The notes under the pieces were generated by a model. That model was not told the origin of the DNA. It did not search any database and worked only from the letters and a program-made list of their open reading frames with translations. Positions 23,072 to 24,331 of a stretch of DNA of 24,331 nt are shown here, piece after piece (position 1 is the first letter of the stretch; every line of letters starts with the position of its first letter). Source of the DNA: an uncultured Collinsella sp. (GTDB lineage: Bacteria; Actinomycetota; Coriobacteriia; Coriobacteriales; Coriobacteriaceae); the NCBI GenBank assembly GCA_959599635.1, contig CAUGJN010000018.1, positions 1-24,331 on the forward strand, given 5' to 3'. Position numbers and translations under genes: made by a program.

Positions 23072-24205
23072 ATGGCAGACGTCGACAACAGGAACCGTAA
23101 CCGCAGGTCCAACCGAGCGGGTCAGCCCAATCCCAAGCGCGAGGCCCGTGCCAAGGCCGCCGAGCGCCATGTGATGACTGTGTCCGAGGCCTGCGCCAAG
23201 GATATCGAGCGTTCGCTTGCCGGTGTTCGCGAGTTTGACGGCATGCCCACCGGCTTTGTCGCGGCGATGAAGGCCAAGGTTCAGACTGCTGTGGCCCCCG
23301 AAGAGCAGGTCGCCGAGGACGTCGAGAACGCGGAGACTGCCGAGGTCGAGGCAGCGCCCGAGACCGAGGCGGCGCCCGAGCCCGTCGAGGAGCCTGCCGA
23401 GGAAATCGCCGAAGCTGAGTCCGCGCCTACTGAGGAGCCCGCTCCGGTCCTGCCCGAGGTCACTGTGCTTGATGCCTCCGCCACGCAGGCAATCCTCGAT
23501 AACGGTCGCGGCTATGCGCAGTTCTGCGACATGGCCGTGCTCGCCTTTGCCTCGTTTACCAATCCGGGCGGTGGATATATTCAGGGTTATCTGGGCCAGG
23601 AGGCCACGCTGTGCGCCGATTCGTATCTGTACAACGTCCTCGATAAGCAGCGTAAATGGTACAGTGAGAACCGTCGCCGCAACATCAACTGTGAGCTGTA
23701 CCGCAACCGTGCGCTGGTGGTGCCCGCGGTGCGCTTCGAGCGCAAGCATGTGCACGCCTATGCCGACGTGATCGTCGCCGCTGCACCCAACGCCAAGCGT
23801 GCTCGCCAGGAGTACCGCGTGAGCGACGATGCCTTGCTTGACGCCCTGCGCGACCGCATTCGCTTTGTGCTTGCTATCTGCGACGAGCTTGGCCGCGAGA
23901 AGCTCGTAGTGGGTGCTTGGGGCTGCGAGAACAACGGCTTTGACGCAGAGGCCGTGGCCGAGCTCTTCCGCAAGGAGCTCGCATCGGGCGACTTCAAGGT
24001 CAAGCAGGTCTTCTTTGCCGTGCCCTCTACGCGCTGGGACGAGGACTTCGCCAAATTCGAGCACGTGCTGGCAAACTTCCCCGAGCGAAACGAGGAGTCC
24101 TATGCTCAGGTTGCCGCCCGCGCCGCAGCCGCCCGTGCCGCCGAGCAGGCTCAGGCCGCTGCCGAGGATGACGAGGATGACGACGACTGGCGCAAGTACC
24201 TGTAA
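23072..24205 (+). CDS. PARG / TIGR02452-like macrodomain protein with QEA motif
   Basis: This 377-residue cytoplasmic protein is related to microbial-type poly(ADP-ribose) glycohydrolases. A basic N-terminal helical region (to about residue 65) is followed by a Glu/Ala/Pro-rich linker (about 70-128), then the macrodomain-like part: AVLAFASFTNPGGGYIQGYL, QEATLCADSYLYNVL, ALVVPAVRFERKH, DVIVAAAPNAKRA and LVVGAWGCENNGFDAEAVAELF. An acidic tail ends the protein. PARG enzymes carry GGG-x(6-8)-QEE with the second Glu catalytic; here residues 166-178 read GGG-x7-QEA, so that Glu is replaced by Ala178. Activity is therefore in doubt. AGAAAGG lies nine bases before ATG. Macrodomain fold: firm; substrate: not known. 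Confidence 0.82.
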   Translation: MADVDNRNRNRRSNRAGQPNPKREARAKAAERHVMTVSEACAKDIERSLAGVREFDGMPTGFVAAMKAKVQTAVAPEEQVAEDVENAETAEVEAAPETEAAPEPVEEPAEEIAEAESAPTEEPAPVLPEVTVLDASATQAILDNGRGYAQFCDMAVLAFASFTNPGGGYIQGYLGQEATLCADSYLYNVLDKQRKWYSENRRRNINCELYRNRALVVPAVRFERKHVHAYADVIVAAAPNAKRARQEYRVSDDALLDALRDRIRFVLAICDELGREKLVVGAWGCENNGFDAEAVAELFRKELASGDFKVKQVFFAVPSTRWDEDFAKFEHVLANFPERNEESYAQVAARAAAARAAEQAQAAAEDDEDDDDWRKYL

Positions 24206-24230
24206 ACGGTGCTCGTGATGCGATATGCCG

Positions 24231-24264
24231 AGCCGACGGGAGAGGCTGCTCCTGTCGGCTTTTT
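24231..24264 (+). terminator. Intrinsic terminator after the PARG-like gene
   Basis: AGCCGACGGGAG (24231-24242) pairs with CTCCTGTCGGCT (24249-24260) with one G-U around a six-base loop, then TTTTT. Confidence 0.92.
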
Positions 24265-24283
24265 ATTGAGTGGGGAGCTTACG

Positions 24284-24331
24284 ATGAAAAACGTTCTATG
24301 CTTTGGCGACAGCAACACCTATGGTTACGAT
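24284..24331 (+). CDS. SGNH/GDSL family hydrolase, 5' end only
   Basis: Only 16 codons are in the window: MKNVLCFGDSNTYGYD. The G-D-S-N block with the nucleophile serine right at the N terminus is the family's block I, and the FGDSNTYG wording is typical of arylesterase-like SGNH hydrolases. GGGGAG (24272-24277) lies six bases before ATG. The frame is open at the right edge; substrate unknown. Confidence 0.85.
   Translation, partial: MKNVLCFGDSNTYGYD

Noticed and set aside
23021..24064. 347-codon - strand frame opposite the PARG-like gene
   Set aside because: It is the low-complexity complement of the E/A/P linker and macrodomain. The sense frame has real family motifs, a ribosome site and a terminator.

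Overview
This 24.3 kb window is a gene-dense, GC-rich chromosomal segment of a Gram-positive actinobacterium. The best fit is a Coriobacteriia member such as Collinsella. That assignment is an inference from three things: a division and cell-wall (dcw) cluster with no ftsA, the presence of SepF and DivIVA, and overall protein character. No rRNA, tRNA, CRISPR array, transposase or phage gene was seen.

Region 1 (1-10783, + strand) is the dcw cluster: murF (3' part), mraY, murD, ftsW, murG, murC, murB, ftsQ and ftsZ. The genes are tightly packed and several overlap. They make and flip lipid II and then build the Z ring. A strong intrinsic terminator closes ftsZ.

Region 2 (10784-16241, + strand) starts a new transcription unit. 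A candidate PHO box (two TTACGTT units at 11-bp pitch) precedes pgeF, which overlaps pstS by ATGA. Then follow pstC, pstA, pstB and phoU. A complete high-affinity phosphate operon therefore lies between pgeF and yggS, genes that usually sit close together downstream of ftsZ in Gram-positive bacteria.

Region 3 (16242-18909, + strand) returns to division genes: yggS, sepF, a yggT that seems to start at AUC, and divIVA, closed by a terminator. SepF is the likely membrane anchor for FtsZ because ftsA is missing.

Region 4 (18930-21720, - strand) holds a nitroreductase, a very large inverted repeat, and a second phosphate system: a DUF47 PhoU-like protein with a PiT-family transporter. The PiT gene has an unusual leader with a near-perfect Shine-Dalgarno in front of a three-codon minicistron.

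Region 5 (21782-24331, + strand) holds a small uncharacterised gene that looks leaderless, a BI-1/YccA-type membrane protein, a PARG/macrodomain-like protein with an altered catalytic motif, and the first codons of an SGNH/GDSL hydrolase. Clear terminators separate the last three.

The main points of interest are the candidate PHO box joining a peptidoglycan-editing gene to pst, the AUC start of yggT, the PiT leader, the long inverted repeat at 19716-19821, and the QEA variant in the PARG-like protein.
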